NCBI GenBank assembly: GCA_003648455.1
Contig: QMPG01000226.1
Span: 1 to 5,587, forward strand
Source of the DNA: Bacteroidota bacterium
Lineage (GTDB): Bacteria > Bacteroidota > Bacteroidia > Bacteroidales > B39-G9
Direction of reading: 5' to 3'
Length of the DNA stretch: 5,587 bases
Position 1 is the stretch's first letter. Every line of letters begins with the position of its first letter. The notes beneath the pieces are model-generated. The model worked only from the letters and a program-made list of their open reading frames with translations. It was not told the origin of the DNA and did not search any database. The position numbers and the translations under genes are program-made. Below are positions 5,573 to 5,587 of the stretch, piece by piece.

Positions 5573-5587
5573 TGAAGCATTTCAAAA

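Larger units (their letters stand above)
5287..5587. other. Downstream intergenic region
   Basis: Three hundred bases follow rhuM. They contain no clear terminator. GCCCACGCT at 5297-5305 also occurs at 492-500 upstream of the operon. A short inverted repeat ACTTGT-CA-ACAAGT lies at 5429-5442. A 45-codon frame (5291-5428) starts MKAHAKAIHIAKSLKKPTARP, and a second, more protein-like frame ends at 5558. An ATG at 5572 (MKHFK) runs off the window and could open the next gene. Hydrophobic frames on the minus strand here are probably mirrors of Lys-rich plus-strand codons. Confidence 0.5.

Overview
The window is visibly AT-rich, and its one clear promoter follows the Bacteroidota pattern (TTG, then 20 nt, then TAnnTTTG). 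Together with the type of restriction enzyme, this suggests an environmental or gut member of the Bacteroidota (Bacteroidetes). I cannot place it more precisely.

Layout. Positions 1-489 hold no convincing gene. A promoter at 490-520 leads into one very long gene at 549-4283 (1244 aa). This is a single-chain Type IIG (Eco57I/TaqI-like) restriction-modification enzyme. It has an N-terminal PD-(D/E)XK nuclease (D87, E107, K109), a helical linker, an N6-adenine methyltransferase (motif I DPACGSG at 461-467, catalytic NPPY at 794-797), a TaqI-like C-terminal recognition domain and a C-terminal coiled coil. A rhuM-family gene starts inside its stop codon (TAATG at 4281-4285), so the two form a coupled operon. 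rhuM (4283-5286) is interrupted by what looks like a 2-nt AT duplication at 4781-4782. The tail (5287-5587) contains one possible small ORF and a near-repeat of the upstream promoter sequence.

The unusual part is inside the restriction gene. About 209 residues (nt ~2274-2900) are inserted in frame between the AdoMet-binding half and the NPPY half of the methyltransferase. They look like a complete HUH/Y1 transposase domain of the RAYT (REP-associated tyrosine transposase, TnpA_REP) type, with the HUH pair H641-L-H643 and candidate nucleophile Y749. The same gene carries five perfect 20-30 bp palindromes centred on CATG. Four share the core GGAGCATGCTCC and are read as Glu-His-Ala-Pro; one has the core GGGGTCATGACCCC and is read as Gly-His-Asp-Pro. 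Their arms differ from copy to copy, yet each copy stays perfectly self-complementary. All five are in the same reading phase and lie at likely loop or linker positions. No such palindrome was seen outside the gene.

The reading I favour is a REP/RAYT-like pair (an HUH nuclease domain plus hairpin-forming palindromes) living in frame inside a defence gene without breaking it. It would be a protein-level passenger, comparable in style to an intein or to the in-frame palindromic elements of Rickettsia, or else a working part of the restriction enzyme. The family assignments rest on motifs recognised by eye; the functional link is inference.
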